Shown here: one piece after another, positions 10,401 to 18,973 of the stretch
Layout of the letters: each line of letters begins with the position of its first letter
Numbering within the stretch: position 1 is the first letter of the stretch
Source: Paludibacter sp.
Lineage (GTDB): Bacteria; Bacteroidota; Bacteroidia; Bacteroidales; Paludibacteraceae
Assembly (NCBI GenBank): GCA_028710415.1
Contig: JAQTUE010000015.1
Location: forward strand, 43,693 to 107,692
Length of the DNA: 64,000 nucleotides
Direction of reading: 5' to 3'
Notes under the pieces: generated by a model
What the model was told of the DNA's origin: nothing
Databases searched by the model: none
The model's input: only the letters and a program-made list of their open reading frames with translations
Translations under genes and position numbers: made by a program

Positions 10401-10647
10401 CATTCAAGGTGAAATTACCGCTAAAATCAGTAATAGTTCCGGTTGTAGTCCCTTCCACCATAATACTAACCCCAATTAAAGTACTGTTAGTTTTTTCATC
10501 GGTCACCGTTCCCCTAACGGTCTGGTTTTGTGCTGAAACCGATATAGTACCAATCATCATAAAAATAACTGTACTAAGCAAACTAATAAATAGTTTGTTT
10601 TGATGTAAACCAAGATATTTACATCGTTGAATTGATTTTTTGCTCAT
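7402..10647 (-). CDS. SusC/RagA family TonB-dependent outer membrane transporter
   Basis: 1081 residues. After a signal peptide (cleavage near SVSAQ) come a CarboxypepD_reg-like domain of about 80 residues (TVRGTVTDEKTNSTLIGVSI), the plug (VVGYGVQKKSVVSAAIS, DALKGKVSGVQI, RIRGVGTVNNSEPLYIVDG) and a long beta-barrel ending in a terminal Phe. These are SusC-clan signatures. It imports oligosaccharides made by the GH16 and GH30 enzymes of the operon, powered by TonB-ExbBD. The first gene of the locus; no sigma/anti-sigma pair or hybrid two-component regulator is seen next to it. Confidence 0.97.
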   Translation of the reverse strand: MSKKSIQRCKYLGLHQNKLFISLLSTVIFMMIGTISVSAQNQTVRGTVTDEKTNSTLIGVSIMVEGTTTGTITDFSGNFTLNVSTPNPVLVISYIGYLQQKVKVTGQSPLIIKLAEDIQNLDEVIVVGYGVQKKSVVSAAISKVTAADLNKTTPSRIEDALKGKVSGVQITQSSGQPGSDSKVRIRGVGTVNNSEPLYIVDGMAVDGGITYLNPTDIQSVEILKDAAAGAIYGARAANGVILVTTKAGTVGKTVINYDFTYGLQNPWKKKSVLNATEYMTLMNESSINDGNAPKYTNAQISAAGKGTDWQDQTFNYNAPVVNHQVSVNGGTDKGTYFLSFGLFDQEGIVGGNYGKSNYKRYSLRSNSTYTVFDVKDRSFLNNLRVGANISYSKDISSGIETNSEYGSVLGSALVFDPTVPVLATDPAAVLAAHPYAVKDKNGNVYSTPPSGFQEIANPVAMLASPTNSIFNDDKFVSTFWAELNVLNGLKFKTSYGTDLAFWGSDGYSFQYFLANQGKDVTQSSVNSDMHRGFTWQIENTLTYTKTFNTKHNLTVLVGQSAKKNTLRELSGQNFILLETNPEKANINSAIADQTLQRVQGGTGGANFNAIASYFGRFDYNYAERYMIQATVRRDGSSNFGPNNKWATFPSVSAGWNVTNESFLEIRPDWFSTLKVRASWGKNGNERIGQFGYTSLMDGNQNYYFGSGAAGTSAAQYMQYGSSPSRIANPDLKWEESEQLDLGFDARFFNNSLTFGFDYFNKKTNGMLMFQPIPDYVGKGAPYANIGDMQNSGYEFEASYKLKMKDFTFNIAANASYIQNKLIKLGNASGEAIYANAGASGVGSYVKGMNNEVYPFFYGYKTDGILQTQAQADAYNTKFGEKAQPGDVIFRDIAGALDANGNAIPDNKITDADKTKIGKGMPDWTFGLNLGAEWKGFDLTVFFQGTQGNNIFDFSQRGDIQAMNRPSWMLGRWIGEGTSNLIPRMTAVNANRNWRSSDLYIKDGSYIRLKTLQLGYTLPAQLMKRVSIQKLRVFVTAENLLTSTKYDGFDPEIAAGDYFNIGVDKGIYPQSRTISVGANISF

Positions 10648-11564
10648 AGATTTAATTTAAAAATTAGATAGTTTTTTTTTTACAAATTAATGAATTTCAT
10701 CGTTAACGAATTAATTTAAAATCAAGTTGAGTTAATCATGGAGTTGTTTAATTTAAGAATTGTTTTTTAGTGATTTGTTTTAAATTTAAAATATTCCATT
10801 TTACAATAAAATTGAATTCAATATTAATATCTGGAGCTAATTTCATTTCTCCTTATTGTCTGATGTGATGGCTATTGATAGGATTGATTGTCATAAAAGA
10901 CAGTTAGAATAATATTCAATTTTATAAACATCTTAAATGTTTTTTAAATGGAAATGAATTGCTGTTTTAGAATATTTGGTTCAATACTTGATAATAGATG
11001 ATTCAATATTTTTCGGATATTAATAGATTTATCTAATCAGTGATTGACTTACAATTCGCGTATGAATTTAGTATCACATGTTGTCAGGTGATAGGGCGGG
11101 GTTTTTCTTTAACTGTTATTAAAAGAAATATTTTATCGAAATTATGCTTTGTATTGGATATGTTTCGTTTCATGAAATTTAAACAAAACAACGATAAGTG
11201 TGGAGGGTGTATTTTCATATGATTTCTTCTTGTCCTGCTTCTTAAATTAGTTGAAATGAATTATCAATAATGAATTAATGATTTCATTTGAACTGATTCA
11301 TGGCCTTAAATCCATGTTATTCAGAAGTATGAACTATTTTATTTCAGTATGATTTTAAGGCTTTTTCAATCAAGAGTGTCATAAACACAACATGTTTGTA
11401 ATGCAAATATAAAGGTATTATTTCTACTACCAAATTAAAAGTGTGTTTATTTTACACGAAGCCTAATTATTAACAATTTTAAGTTATTTAAATGTTGTAA
11501 CTGTTTGGTAGATAAGACAAACTATTTTATTCAAATATGAAGTTATTTTGAATCCATTTGCCAT
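10648..11564. other. AT-rich intergenic region upstream of the SusC operon
   Basis: About 0.9 kb, very AT-rich, with no convincing gene in any frame. It must hold the promoter and leader of the SusCD locus. The closest -7-like motif on the minus strand lies near 10682-10692 (reads ATTAATTTG on that strand), a poor match to TANNTTTG. No strong hairpin was seen until the terminator at its far end. Confidence 0.5.
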
Positions 11565-11597
11565 AAAAAAAAGACGTTGCATGCAACGTCTTTTTTT
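11565..11597 (-). terminator. Strong terminator after the exopolysaccharide operon
   Basis: Perfect palindrome with GACGTTGCATGCAACGTC at its centre, flanked by eight A on the left and seven T on the right. It lies 36 bp after the fcl stop and would work on both strands. Confidence 0.88.
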
Positions 11598-11633
11598 ATT
11601 CCTAAATAACTGATATTTTACTTTCAGGTAAAC

Positions 11634-12695
11634 CTATTCGTTCATATATACTGAAACGACTCTCTTAATGCCCTCTTCCAACGAAATGGAAGGATTCCAG
11701 CCTAAGCCTTTCAGTTTAGATACATCCATGAGCTTACGTGGGGTGCCATCGGGTTTGCTGCTGTCCCAGATGATTTTACCTTCATAGGCAACCGTCTTGC
11801 GCACTATTTCGGATAAATCTTTAATGCTGAGATCTTCTCCGCATCCTGCATTCACATGTGAAGGAGTTGTGTCGGGTGCATCATAATTCAACAGCAGGAA
11901 TACGCTTGAGTCGGCCATATCGTCCACATGCAGGAATTCGCGCATCGGTGATCCGGTTCCCCACAGGGTAATGGATACTTCCTTGTTCGTTACAGAAATG
12001 CCGTATTTATTGAGCACCTGCATGATCACTTCATCGCTGAATGAACCATTCACCCCTTCGATTGGCCTTTTATTTAAATCTGCACGAAGGCTGTTCCAGT
12101 CATTTTCCATCAGGCATTTCCCCAATACCATTTTGCGAATCAAAGCGGGCAATACATGTGATTTCTCAAGATCGTAATTGTCGTTTTGCCCGTATAAATT
12201 AGTAGGCATAATGGAAATAAAATTGGAACCATACTGATCATGATAGGCTTCACACATTTTGATCCCGGCAATCTTTGCAATGGCATAAGGTTCGTTGGTA
12301 GTCTCAAGAAGGCCTGTCAACAAAGCATCTTCCCGCATAGGTTGTTCAGCCATCCGGGGATAAATGCAGGACGAACCCAGGAACAACAGTTTCTTTACGC
12401 CATGTACATGGCTTTGATGAATCACATTATTCTGAATCATCAGGTTCTCATAAATAAACTGGCCACGGTAAGTCATGTTGGCTACAATACCACCCACCTT
12501 GGCAGCGGCAAGTACTACGATCTCAGGTTTTTCAGTTTCGAAGAACCTGGCTACATCCTGTTCATTAATCAAATTCAGTTCAGCCGAAGTACGGGTAACA
12601 AAATTCGTATAGCCCTTTGCTTCCAGGTTTCTTTTTATAGCAGAACCGACCATTCCATTATGGCCGGCTATGTATATTTTCGATTTTTTATCCAT
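11634..12695 (-). CDS. fcl: GDP-L-fucose synthase
   Basis: 353 residues. It epimerises and reduces GDP-4-keto-6-deoxy-D-mannose to GDP-L-fucose in the cytoplasm with NADPH. Visible signatures are the Rossmann motif IAGHNGMVGSAI at residues 8-19, the catalytic Ser in LFLGSSCIYP and the Tyr/Lys pair in EPYAIAKIAGIKMCE. An insertion at about residues 200-230 makes it longer than the E. coli enzyme (321), as is common in Bacteroidota. It starts 15 bp after gmd, the enzyme that makes its substrate. Confidence 0.96.
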   Translation of the reverse strand: MDKKSKIYIAGHNGMVGSAIKRNLEAKGYTNFVTRTSAELNLINEQDVARFFETEKPEIVVLAAAKVGGIVANMTYRGQFIYENLMIQNNVIHQSHVHGVKKLLFLGSSCIYPRMAEQPMREDALLTGLLETTNEPYAIAKIAGIKMCEAYHDQYGSNFISIMPTNLYGQNDNYDLEKSHVLPALIRKMVLGKCLMENDWNSLRADLNKRPIEGVNGSFSDEVIMQVLNKYGISVTNKEVSITLWGTGSPMREFLHVDDMADSSVFLLLNYDAPDTTPSHVNAGCGEDLSIKDLSEIVRKTVAYEGKIIWDSSKPDGTPRKLMDVSKLKGLGWNPSISLEEGIKRVVSVYMNE

Positions 12696-12710
12696 ATTGA
12701 TATTTGATGG

Positions 12711-13859
12711 TTATTCGAAATAATTCAATACCCTGAATCCACCTTCTTTCAGATAAGTTTCTTTTTTCATAAGTTTCACATCCGAACGCATCATGTCTTC
12801 CACCAATGCTTTCAAATCGTATTCAGGTATCCAGTTCAGTTTAGTGCGCGATTTAGTAGCATCTCCAATCAATAAATCAACTTCAGTAGGACGGAAATAA
12901 TTCGCATCTACTTCCACTATCGGTTCTTTGATTGCCTGTACAGTTTCCAGGAACTCTGCACCAACTGCTTCACTGAACTTAGCTACGTCAATGCTGTCGA
13001 TAAAACCTTTTTCATCAATGCCTTCACCTTTGAAAGCAATGATGAGTCCGATTTCATTGAAAGCCATGCGTACGAACTCACGGACTTCAGTAGTAATACC
13101 GGTTGCAATCACATAATCATCGGGAGTATCCTGTTGCAAAATCAGGTACATGGCACGCACATAGTCCTTGGCATGTCCCCAGTCACGTTTCGAAGACAGG
13201 TTTCCAAGGAATAATTTATTTTGCATTCCCATGGCAATACGCGAAGCAGCACGGGTAATTTTACGTGTTACAAATGTTTCACCACGTAACGGGGATTCAT
13301 GATTAAAGAGGATACCATTGCTTGCATGCATTTTATAGGCTTCACGATAATTCACGGTAATCCAGTAGGCATACATTTTGGCAACTGCATAGGGTGAACG
13401 GGGGTAGAACGGTGTAGTTTCCTTTTGAGGCACTTCCTGTACCAAACCGTAAAGTTCAGACGTTGAAGCCTGATAAATCCTTGTTTTCTCGGTTAGGTTA
13501 AGTAACCTTACAGCTTCAAGAAGTCGAAGTGTACCTATGCCATCAGCATTGGCAGTATATTCAGGGGTATCGAAACTTACCTTAACATGGCTCATGGCGG
13601 CTAAATTGTAAATTTCATCAGGCTGGATTTCCTGTATGATTCTCGTAAGATTCATCGAATCGGTCATATCCCCATAATGCAACAGCAGATTTCTATCATC
13701 AACGTGCGGATCCTGATATAAATGATCAATCCGGTCGGTGTTGAAAGATGAGGAGCGACGTTTCAACCCATGCACAATGTACCCTTTCTTTAAAAGCAAT
13801 TCAGCTAAATAGGCACCATCCTGGCCGGTTATACCGGTAATAAGAGCTACTTTTTTCAT
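12711..13859 (-). CDS. gmd: GDP-mannose 4,6-dehydratase
   Basis: 382 residues, the usual length. It converts GDP-D-mannose to GDP-4-keto-6-deoxy-D-mannose. Signatures: nucleotide-binding [15 protein letters not shown] at residues 8-22, the NADP-type [15 protein letters not shown], the catalytic Thr/Ser-Tyr-Lys set in [10 protein letters not shown] and [10 protein letters not shown], and [16 protein letters not shown]. Together with fcl it supplies GDP-fucose for the polysaccharide exported by the upstream gene products. Confidence 0.97.
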   Translation of the reverse strand: MKKVALITGITGQDGAYLAELLLKKGYIVHGLKRRSSSFNTDRIDHLYQDPHVDDRNLLLHYGDMTDSMNLTRIIQEIQPDEIYNLAAMSHVKVSFDTPEYTANADGIGTLRLLEAVRLLNLTEKTRIYQASTSELYGLVQEVPQKETTPFYPRSPYAVAKMYAYWITVNYREAYKMHASNGILFNHESPLRGETFVTRKITRAASRIAMGMQNKLFLGNLSSKRDWGHAKDYVRAMYLILQQDTPDDYVIATGITTEVREFVRMAFNEIGLIIAFKGEGIDEKGFIDSIDVAKFSEAVGAEFLETVQAIKEPIVEVDANYFRPTEVDLLIGDATKSRTKLNWIPEYDLKALVEDMMRSDVKLMKKETYLKEGGFRVLNYFE

Positions 13860-13920
13860 TTAAAATTTTGATTAAAATATAGATTCTTGTTGTTTTTATT
13901 TAAACAGATAATCATGAAAT

Positions 13921-16320
13921 TTAAATTTCTGTGTCATCTTCATAATAATGGAAGTACTTTTCTGCCTCCCCTTTCTTTTTCCTGGAGCTGTACCCATACC
14001 CATAGCTGTTTCCAATGAGGTAAGCATATTTGTAGAGTTTGTAATTGGAGTATCTGCTGCCATCATCCACCACATCGTTCATCACCGTATATAAATTTGG
14101 AAGGTTATCCATCTTTAATTGAGAACAAAGTTTTTTAAAGAAAGTTTTATTTGTTTTACCATTCCTGACCACAAACAAATTCACGTCCGAAAGATGCGCT
14201 AATGAATAGGCATCGGTGACCATGCCTATCGGGCTGGTATCCACAATGATGAAATCGTAGATCTTACGCAATTCCTCGAACATGGCAATTAATTTATCCG
14301 AACGGATTAATTCCCCGGGATTAGGTGGGATTGATCCGGCGGGTAATATGTCAAAATCTACCTTTGGTAAGTGAAGGATGATTTCATCCAGGGTGCATTG
14401 ACCTGCTAAATAGTTGGTCACCCCATTGGGTTGAACAATGTTGAAGCGCTGGTTAACACTGGGCTTGCGAATATCCATGTCTACCAACAGTGTCTTTTTG
14501 CTGGCCATGGAATATACTGCAGCCAGATTGATAGAGAAATAAGTCTTGCCATCACCGGACTCTGTTGAGGTGGTCATGATCATAATGGCCGTCTTCCGCT
14601 GAACAATGAATTCAATGCGGGTACGTATCACCCTGAACATTTCGGTAAAGGCGGACCGTGGGTTTTTAATGACCAGCAACGGGTCGGAACTCTTTGTATG
14701 CCGAATTGCCCCGATTAACGGGAATGATGAATTCTTTTCAACTTCCTTGCTCGATCGAACCGTATTATTTATTAATTCGATAATGATGACGATTATAGTT
14801 GGTATCAGGATTCCAAAGAGTAAAAACATCAGAATGGTCTTGTTTCGTTGGCCTGAATTCGTAGTTGCTATGACACGTGCTTTATCCAGAATATTATTGT
14901 CAGGGGTATTCGAAGCTTTTAAGATTTCTGACTCTGCTCTCTTTTGAAGGAAGAACGTATAATAATTGTCATCCATTTTGTACTTCCGCTCAATGGCAAT
15001 CATTTCAAGCTCTTTCTTAGGAAGTTCTTCAATCTCTTTGTTGACAACCCCCAACCGTTTCTTAAAATCGTTTTTCTCGATATCAAGCGATGCCCTCATG
15101 CTCTTGATTACTTCCAGTACCGTTAACTTGGCAGTTTCAATTTGCTTCGTATACTTGGCGTAGTACATGTTCATTTCGGTAACTTCCGATCGCTGAACGT
15201 ACAATTCGTTGATTTGCTGAACAAAAGTCATCAACATGGGTTCGTTAAGTCCCAGACTCGAAGGAGCAATAATTGCTCCATCTGCCATGTTTGTTTTCAG
15301 GTATTTGGTCAGGTAATCCAGGTAAGTTTCACGAAGTTTGAGTTCTGACTGCATAGCATCAAACTTGGCAGCCTTGCCCAACAAATCACTGGTATGGCTC
15401 GAAACGTCTACAATTTTATTCGATTGCCTGAAATTAGTCATGTCCCCTTCGGAGATTGCCAATGATTTGGATACAACCCCCAGCTGGTTATCAATAAATT
15501 TAATTGTTTTATTTGCGGCATCATTCTTCCTGTCCAGGTTATCGGCCAGAAATGTTTCACACAGTTTGTTTATAAAATCAATATCCCTGTCAGGGGTTTC
15601 ACTTATCAACGATATTTTCAACACAGAGGAACCTTCTACATCATAACCGAAACTAAGTCGGGATTTGAAATCATCAATTAATGATTCCCGGTCCCTGAAC
15701 TTAAAGTATACATCGGAATTTGACAGGTTATTGTTGACAGTATTTACTGTAATAAAGAACAGATTGCATTGTACCGGTTGTCCGAATCTTCCTTCAACCT
15801 GAAAGTTATTGAATTTATTCTTGTTTTCTGACGTGATGGTATAGGTACCATTCGTTCGCATTTTGATTTTAAAGAGCAAATTAAAGGCTTCGGGTGAAAT
15901 ATAATCGGATTGAATAAAGATAGGCGAATTCCGATACAGGTTACGGGTAATGAACGGGCCTTTCGAAATATAATCTACTTTTAAATAGGGCAGGCTATCC
16001 ACGACTTTACACACCAGGTCATAAGAACCTAACATGATTACCTGGTTCGTGACATTTTTATATCCTGCCTGGACACCGAAACCCTGCATAAGAGCTTGTG
16101 AGCTACTTGCTCCGGCCCTGTTTTCTTCAATCATCACAGTGCCTGCTGTCTGTACAGTAGGTAACCACGACCTGTTTTCAAGGTAAGCCAGCCCCAGGGA
16201 TATAATAATACCGATTACAAATAAGTACCAAAAGTGTAGGAAATAGAGGATCCACTCCATGATGTCGAATCCGGATTCTTCCTCATCATTAAATTGCTTT
16301 TCAAAATTATTTTGTTCCAT
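13921..16320 (-). CDS. Wzc-like polysaccharide co-polymerase with cytoplasmic tyrosine kinase domain
   Basis: 799 residues. An N-terminal Wzz domain has a membrane segment near residues 25-45 (ILYFLHFWYLFVIGIIISLG), a long periplasmic part with coiled coil (about 270-480), and a second membrane segment near 500-520. The C-terminal BY-kinase has Walker A in TESGDGKTYFS near residue 590, Walker A' in TLLVDMDIRKP and Walker B in FIIVDTSPIG. The tail is a tyrosine cluster (YSNYKLYKYAYLIGNSYGYG) expected to be autophosphorylated. Wzc proteins control chain length and export of capsule or exopolysaccharide with Wza. The kinase is fused to the membrane part, as in proteobacterial Wzc. Confidence 0.94.
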   Translation of the reverse strand: MEQNNFEKQFNDEEESGFDIMEWILYFLHFWYLFVIGIIISLGLAYLENRSWLPTVQTAGTVMIEENRAGASSSQALMQGFGVQAGYKNVTNQVIMLGSYDLVCKVVDSLPYLKVDYISKGPFITRNLYRNSPIFIQSDYISPEAFNLLFKIKMRTNGTYTITSENKNKFNNFQVEGRFGQPVQCNLFFITVNTVNNNLSNSDVYFKFRDRESLIDDFKSRLSFGYDVEGSSVLKISLISETPDRDIDFINKLCETFLADNLDRKNDAANKTIKFIDNQLGVVSKSLAISEGDMTNFRQSNKIVDVSSHTSDLLGKAAKFDAMQSELKLRETYLDYLTKYLKTNMADGAIIAPSSLGLNEPMLMTFVQQINELYVQRSEVTEMNMYYAKYTKQIETAKLTVLEVIKSMRASLDIEKNDFKKRLGVVNKEIEELPKKELEMIAIERKYKMDDNYYTFFLQKRAESEILKASNTPDNNILDKARVIATTNSGQRNKTILMFLLFGILIPTIIVIIIELINNTVRSSKEVEKNSSFPLIGAIRHTKSSDPLLVIKNPRSAFTEMFRVIRTRIEFIVQRKTAIMIMTTSTESGDGKTYFSINLAAVYSMASKKTLLVDMDIRKPSVNQRFNIVQPNGVTNYLAGQCTLDEIILHLPKVDFDILPAGSIPPNPGELIRSDKLIAMFEELRKIYDFIIVDTSPIGMVTDAYSLAHLSDVNLFVVRNGKTNKTFFKKLCSQLKMDNLPNLYTVMNDVVDDGSRYSNYKLYKYAYLIGNSYGYGYSSRKKKGEAEKYFHYYEDDTEI

Positions 16321-16356
16321 GCTTTAGTTGCTTGATTAAAAACAAGAAGTGTGATT

Positions 16357-17106
16357 TTATTTAGTATAGTTCAATACGCTGAACAGTAGAGACATTGAGA
16401 ATGTAATAACACCCAACAGGGCTGAATAACTGTTTACTTTATAGAAACTTGAAAATTCGCGTTGTACGTAAATAATATCGTTTGGATAAATGTAATAATA
16501 CTTTGAATCAATGATACTTTTAGGTCGAATGTCAAATTCAAGGATCTGGGTGCCCTTCTCATTATCCCGAATGATCCGTACATGTTTCCTGTCGCTGGTT
16601 TCATTAAAATCACCCGACATGGATAGCGCCTGAAAGATAGTCAGTTTCTCTTTGTAAATGGGGAAAATTCCCGATCCTGCATCCCCAAAGATTGTAAAAG
16701 TTTTATTTGAAAGGCTTAATTTGACGCTCGCATCCGGGATAAGTTCCTTAAACCTTTTTTCAATCACTTTTGAGGCTTGGGTTAATGTCAGTCCTCCTAC
16801 CGGAATATGGGATATAAATGGCAGGTCGATGGTGCTGTCGGTGTAAACACGATAGGATATCTGGCTTTGCCCTGATGACGAAGATGATTGTGAGGAAATG
16901 ATTTTAGAAATTGTTTCATCGGAGGTGATCAGGCGGTAGATTATTTCATCATTCACCTGGATCTTGTAATCTTTGTAATCCGATTTTTCATAGGATGGCA
17001 ATGATGCATTTTTGTCTTGTAATAACCGCAGGTTCTTATAATTGTAACACGAGGAAAGTGAAATCAATATCAGAAACAGTACGAATATATGAGTTTTATT
17101 TTTCAT
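16357..17106 (-). CDS. Wza-like polysaccharide export lipoprotein (second copy)
   Basis: 249 residues from the ATG at 17106 (MKNKTHIFVLFLILISLSSC), chosen because it gives a lipoprotein signal; the frame is open to 17145. A polysaccharide export domain is visible (YKIQVNDEIIYRLIT, then STIDLPFISHIPVGGLTLTQA), followed by one SLBB-like segment (FTIFGDAGSGIFPIYKEKLTIFQALSMSGDF) and a C-terminal membrane segment before the end. It is a paralogue of the gene just upstream, which is unusual, as most operons carry one such gene. Confidence 0.88.
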   Translation of the reverse strand: MKNKTHIFVLFLILISLSSCYNYKNLRLLQDKNASLPSYEKSDYKDYKIQVNDEIIYRLITSDETISKIISSQSSSSSGQSQISYRVYTDSTIDLPFISHIPVGGLTLTQASKVIEKRFKELIPDASVKLSLSNKTFTIFGDAGSGIFPIYKEKLTIFQALSMSGDFNETSDRKHVRIIRDNEKGTQILEFDIRPKSIIDSKYYYIYPNDIIYVQREFSSFYKVNSYSALLGVITFSMSLLFSVLNYTK

Positions 17107-17173
17107 AAATAGCTTAAAATCCAATAGTTTATAAAAGTGATTCATGCTCGTTCACTTAAAGAATATGGCTCTT

Positions 17174-17959
17174 TCAAAAGAAACTTTTATAGATGATTAC
17201 CCCGAATGAATAGGTGGTTACCAATGTCGAAACAGCCATCCAGAATGTGGAAACTCCAAAGAATTGTTGTTTCATAGGCTGGAGAAATATCACATCATCG
17301 GGTTCTAAATAATAAAATTCAGAATTGATAATATCGACACTCCGGACATCAAATGTTTTAATCAGGTTTCCTTTCTCAGTGACCCTGAGAATCCGGATCT
17401 TACTCCGGTCGGCATAAAAACCAAAGTCACCGGCCAGTGCCAGTGCCTGATAGATATTTACTTTTTCACGGGGAAATGGAAATTTGCCTGCTTTCCCTGA
17501 ACCTATTATGCTGAACGTCCTGCCCACCATGCGGACATCCACCGAGTTTATTTTAAGTACCGGCTTGATTGCATTTTCAAGGATCACTTTTGTTTCACGA
17601 ATTGTTTTACCCTTTACTTTTACTTCCCCTATAATCGGAAAATCGATGTTACCATTTGGCAGAACAATATAGGTGAAAAGGTCAAGATTCTCACCCGAGC
17701 CTCCTCCTGAAGCCATTTGAGAGCCTGAGTTGCCGGATCCGTTGAAAAGCGCATTGGTTTTTTCATCCATCGAATATACCTGTACAAAAAGGCGGTCACC
17801 TTCTTTTAACTGATAATCATGGTATGAAAAAGTGTCTTTATAAGCGGGGATAAAAGTTGTAGGAGTTTGAAGGTAATTTATTTGGTGAGTTGTTATACAA
17901 GAACTTAGCTGTAAAATCAACACTATGAATAACAACAGTTGAATAAACGGATTTCGCAT
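17174..17959 (-). CDS. Wza-like polysaccharide export lipoprotein (first copy)
   Basis: 261 residues from the ATG at 17959 (MRNPFIQLLLFIVLILQLSSC), a lipoprotein signal. The frame is open to 17989, but a promoter -7 box lies at 17987-17994, so transcription would begin inside the longer form; this favours the shorter start. The protein has an export domain (YQLKEGDRLFVQVYSMDE, IVLPNGNIDFPIIGEVKVKG), an SLBB-like block (FSIIGSGKAGKFPFPREKVNIYQALALAGDF) and a C-terminal hydrophobic helix. It begins the operon wza1-wza2-wzc-gmd-fcl and would form or contribute to the outer membrane channel. Confidence 0.9.
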   Translation of the reverse strand: MRNPFIQLLLFIVLILQLSSCITTHQINYLQTPTTFIPAYKDTFSYHDYQLKEGDRLFVQVYSMDEKTNALFNGSGNSGSQMASGGGSGENLDLFTYIVLPNGNIDFPIIGEVKVKGKTIRETKVILENAIKPVLKINSVDVRMVGRTFSIIGSGKAGKFPFPREKVNIYQALALAGDFGFYADRSKIRILRVTEKGNLIKTFDVRSVDIINSEFYYLEPDDVIFLQPMKQQFFGVSTFWMAVSTLVTTYSFGVIIYKSFF

Positions 17960-17986
17960 CTGTAACATTATTTGAAAATTTTGAAA

Positions 17987-18019
17987 CAAAGATAGTCAAA
18001 ATATGTAATTCTGTTTCAA
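17987..18019 (-). promoter_or_regulatory. Probable promoter of the exopolysaccharide operon
   Basis: On the minus strand a perfect -7 box TATCTTTG (17987-17994) is preceded by TTG at 18017-18019, 22 bp apart, which fits the Bacteroidota consensus TTG-N19-23-TANNTTTG. It would start transcription near 17980 and give a leader of about 20 nt to the ATG at 17959. Confidence 0.6.
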
Positions 18020-18290
18020 TTAACAAAGAAAATGCCCCGTTTTAAAAAGCGAAATAGAATAATCTCTCATTTTAAATACGACTATTATTGAAAACTATTT
18101 AAACAAGGACAATGATTTGCGCTTTTAGGTATATCTCCTTCGGTTTATGGACTTGAGATTGCATTGAAATCAATGATTACCTAAAATTTAAATTACGCCT
18201 TATTTTGTTTCATTTTTTGCAATGCAAGCCAAAGGAGCATATTCTGAATTTCAATGAAATTCATTCTCTGTTGAGAGAGGATAAAATAAG

Positions 18291-18390
18291 GGTTGAGAGG
18301 GGGTTGAGAGAAGGTTCATTGAGGTTTACCTATACCAACCCTCAATGAACCCTCAATGAACCCTCAATGAACCCTCAACCAACCCCGAAC
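18291..18390. repeat. 11-bp tandem array inside an inverted repeat (copy 1)
   Basis: Three exact copies of AACCCTCAATG run from 18337 to 18369, followed by a diverged fourth (AACCCTCAACC) and AACCCCGAAC. The left flank holds the complement, GGTTCATTGAGGTT at 18313-18326 and GGTTGAGAGG twice before it, so the whole can fold into a long hairpin. It lies in the 1 kb gap between divergent genes at 17.96 and 18.97 kb, which otherwise shows no gene. A relative with the same 11-bp period is at 52.44-52.54 kb. Confidence 0.8.
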
Positions 18391-18623
18391 AAATAAGATC
18401 CAAGGGTGTCTTCAGAAAAGTGGATTTTTTTACGAAAAAGTACTGTAATTTCAAACTGTTTTCCTTCTATACTTAAAATTCAGATATTTTGTCCTCTTTC
18501 GTAACCAAATAATTCGAACGTAATAAATAGAATAGGACACAAACTAAATTAACTATGACTTTAATTGAAAAACATCTCATGTCATTTTAAGATTAAATAA
18601 ATCAGAAGAAAGTCAGAAAATAT

Positions 18624-18672
18624 AAATTCTATTGTGAACTAGTGTGTCTATTGTGGTTCGTTATTTGTTTTG
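18624..18672 (+). repeat. Dispersed CTATTGTG repeat (copy 1)
   Basis: A segment of about 45 bp starting CTATTGTGAACTAG and ending TGTGGTTCGTTATTT matches the reverse complement of 35086-35133 at roughly 38 of 45 positions. Function unknown; it is intergenic in both places. Confidence 0.5.
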
Positions 18673-18808
18673 GTAAGGTGAAATTTCTTATGACCAATTT
18701 AGTCCACTCTAAATCATTGAAATATCAAACAGGATCATGTTGAAAATGATTGACAGGAATCTGCCAAAATGAATGTTTATTGAAATGATACTATTAAAAA
18801 TCATTTAA

Positions 18809-18840
18809 TTGGTGCTTTTGAAAAAAAAGAATTAAATTTG
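18809..18840 (+). promoter_or_regulatory. Probable promoter of the lipoprotein gene at 18974
   Basis: TTG at 18809-18811, a 21-bp spacer, then TAAATTTG at 18833-18840, an exact TANNTTTG. Predicted leader of about 125 nt. Confidence 0.5.
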
Positions 18841-18973
18841 CAGAAAAATAGAGTTTCAAAATTTACTTTTAAACGAAAAAACCATTTAAAATAAGTTAGG
18901 TAGTTTGAGCTTCAAAAGACTTAGAAATGATTTTTTCAGGGGAGTAGAGACGTTTTTATTAAGAACATAAATA

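Noticed and set aside
11040..11222. Plus-strand frame of 60 codons upstream of the SusC operon
   Set aside because: AT-rich chance frame with no promoter and no recognisable domain.
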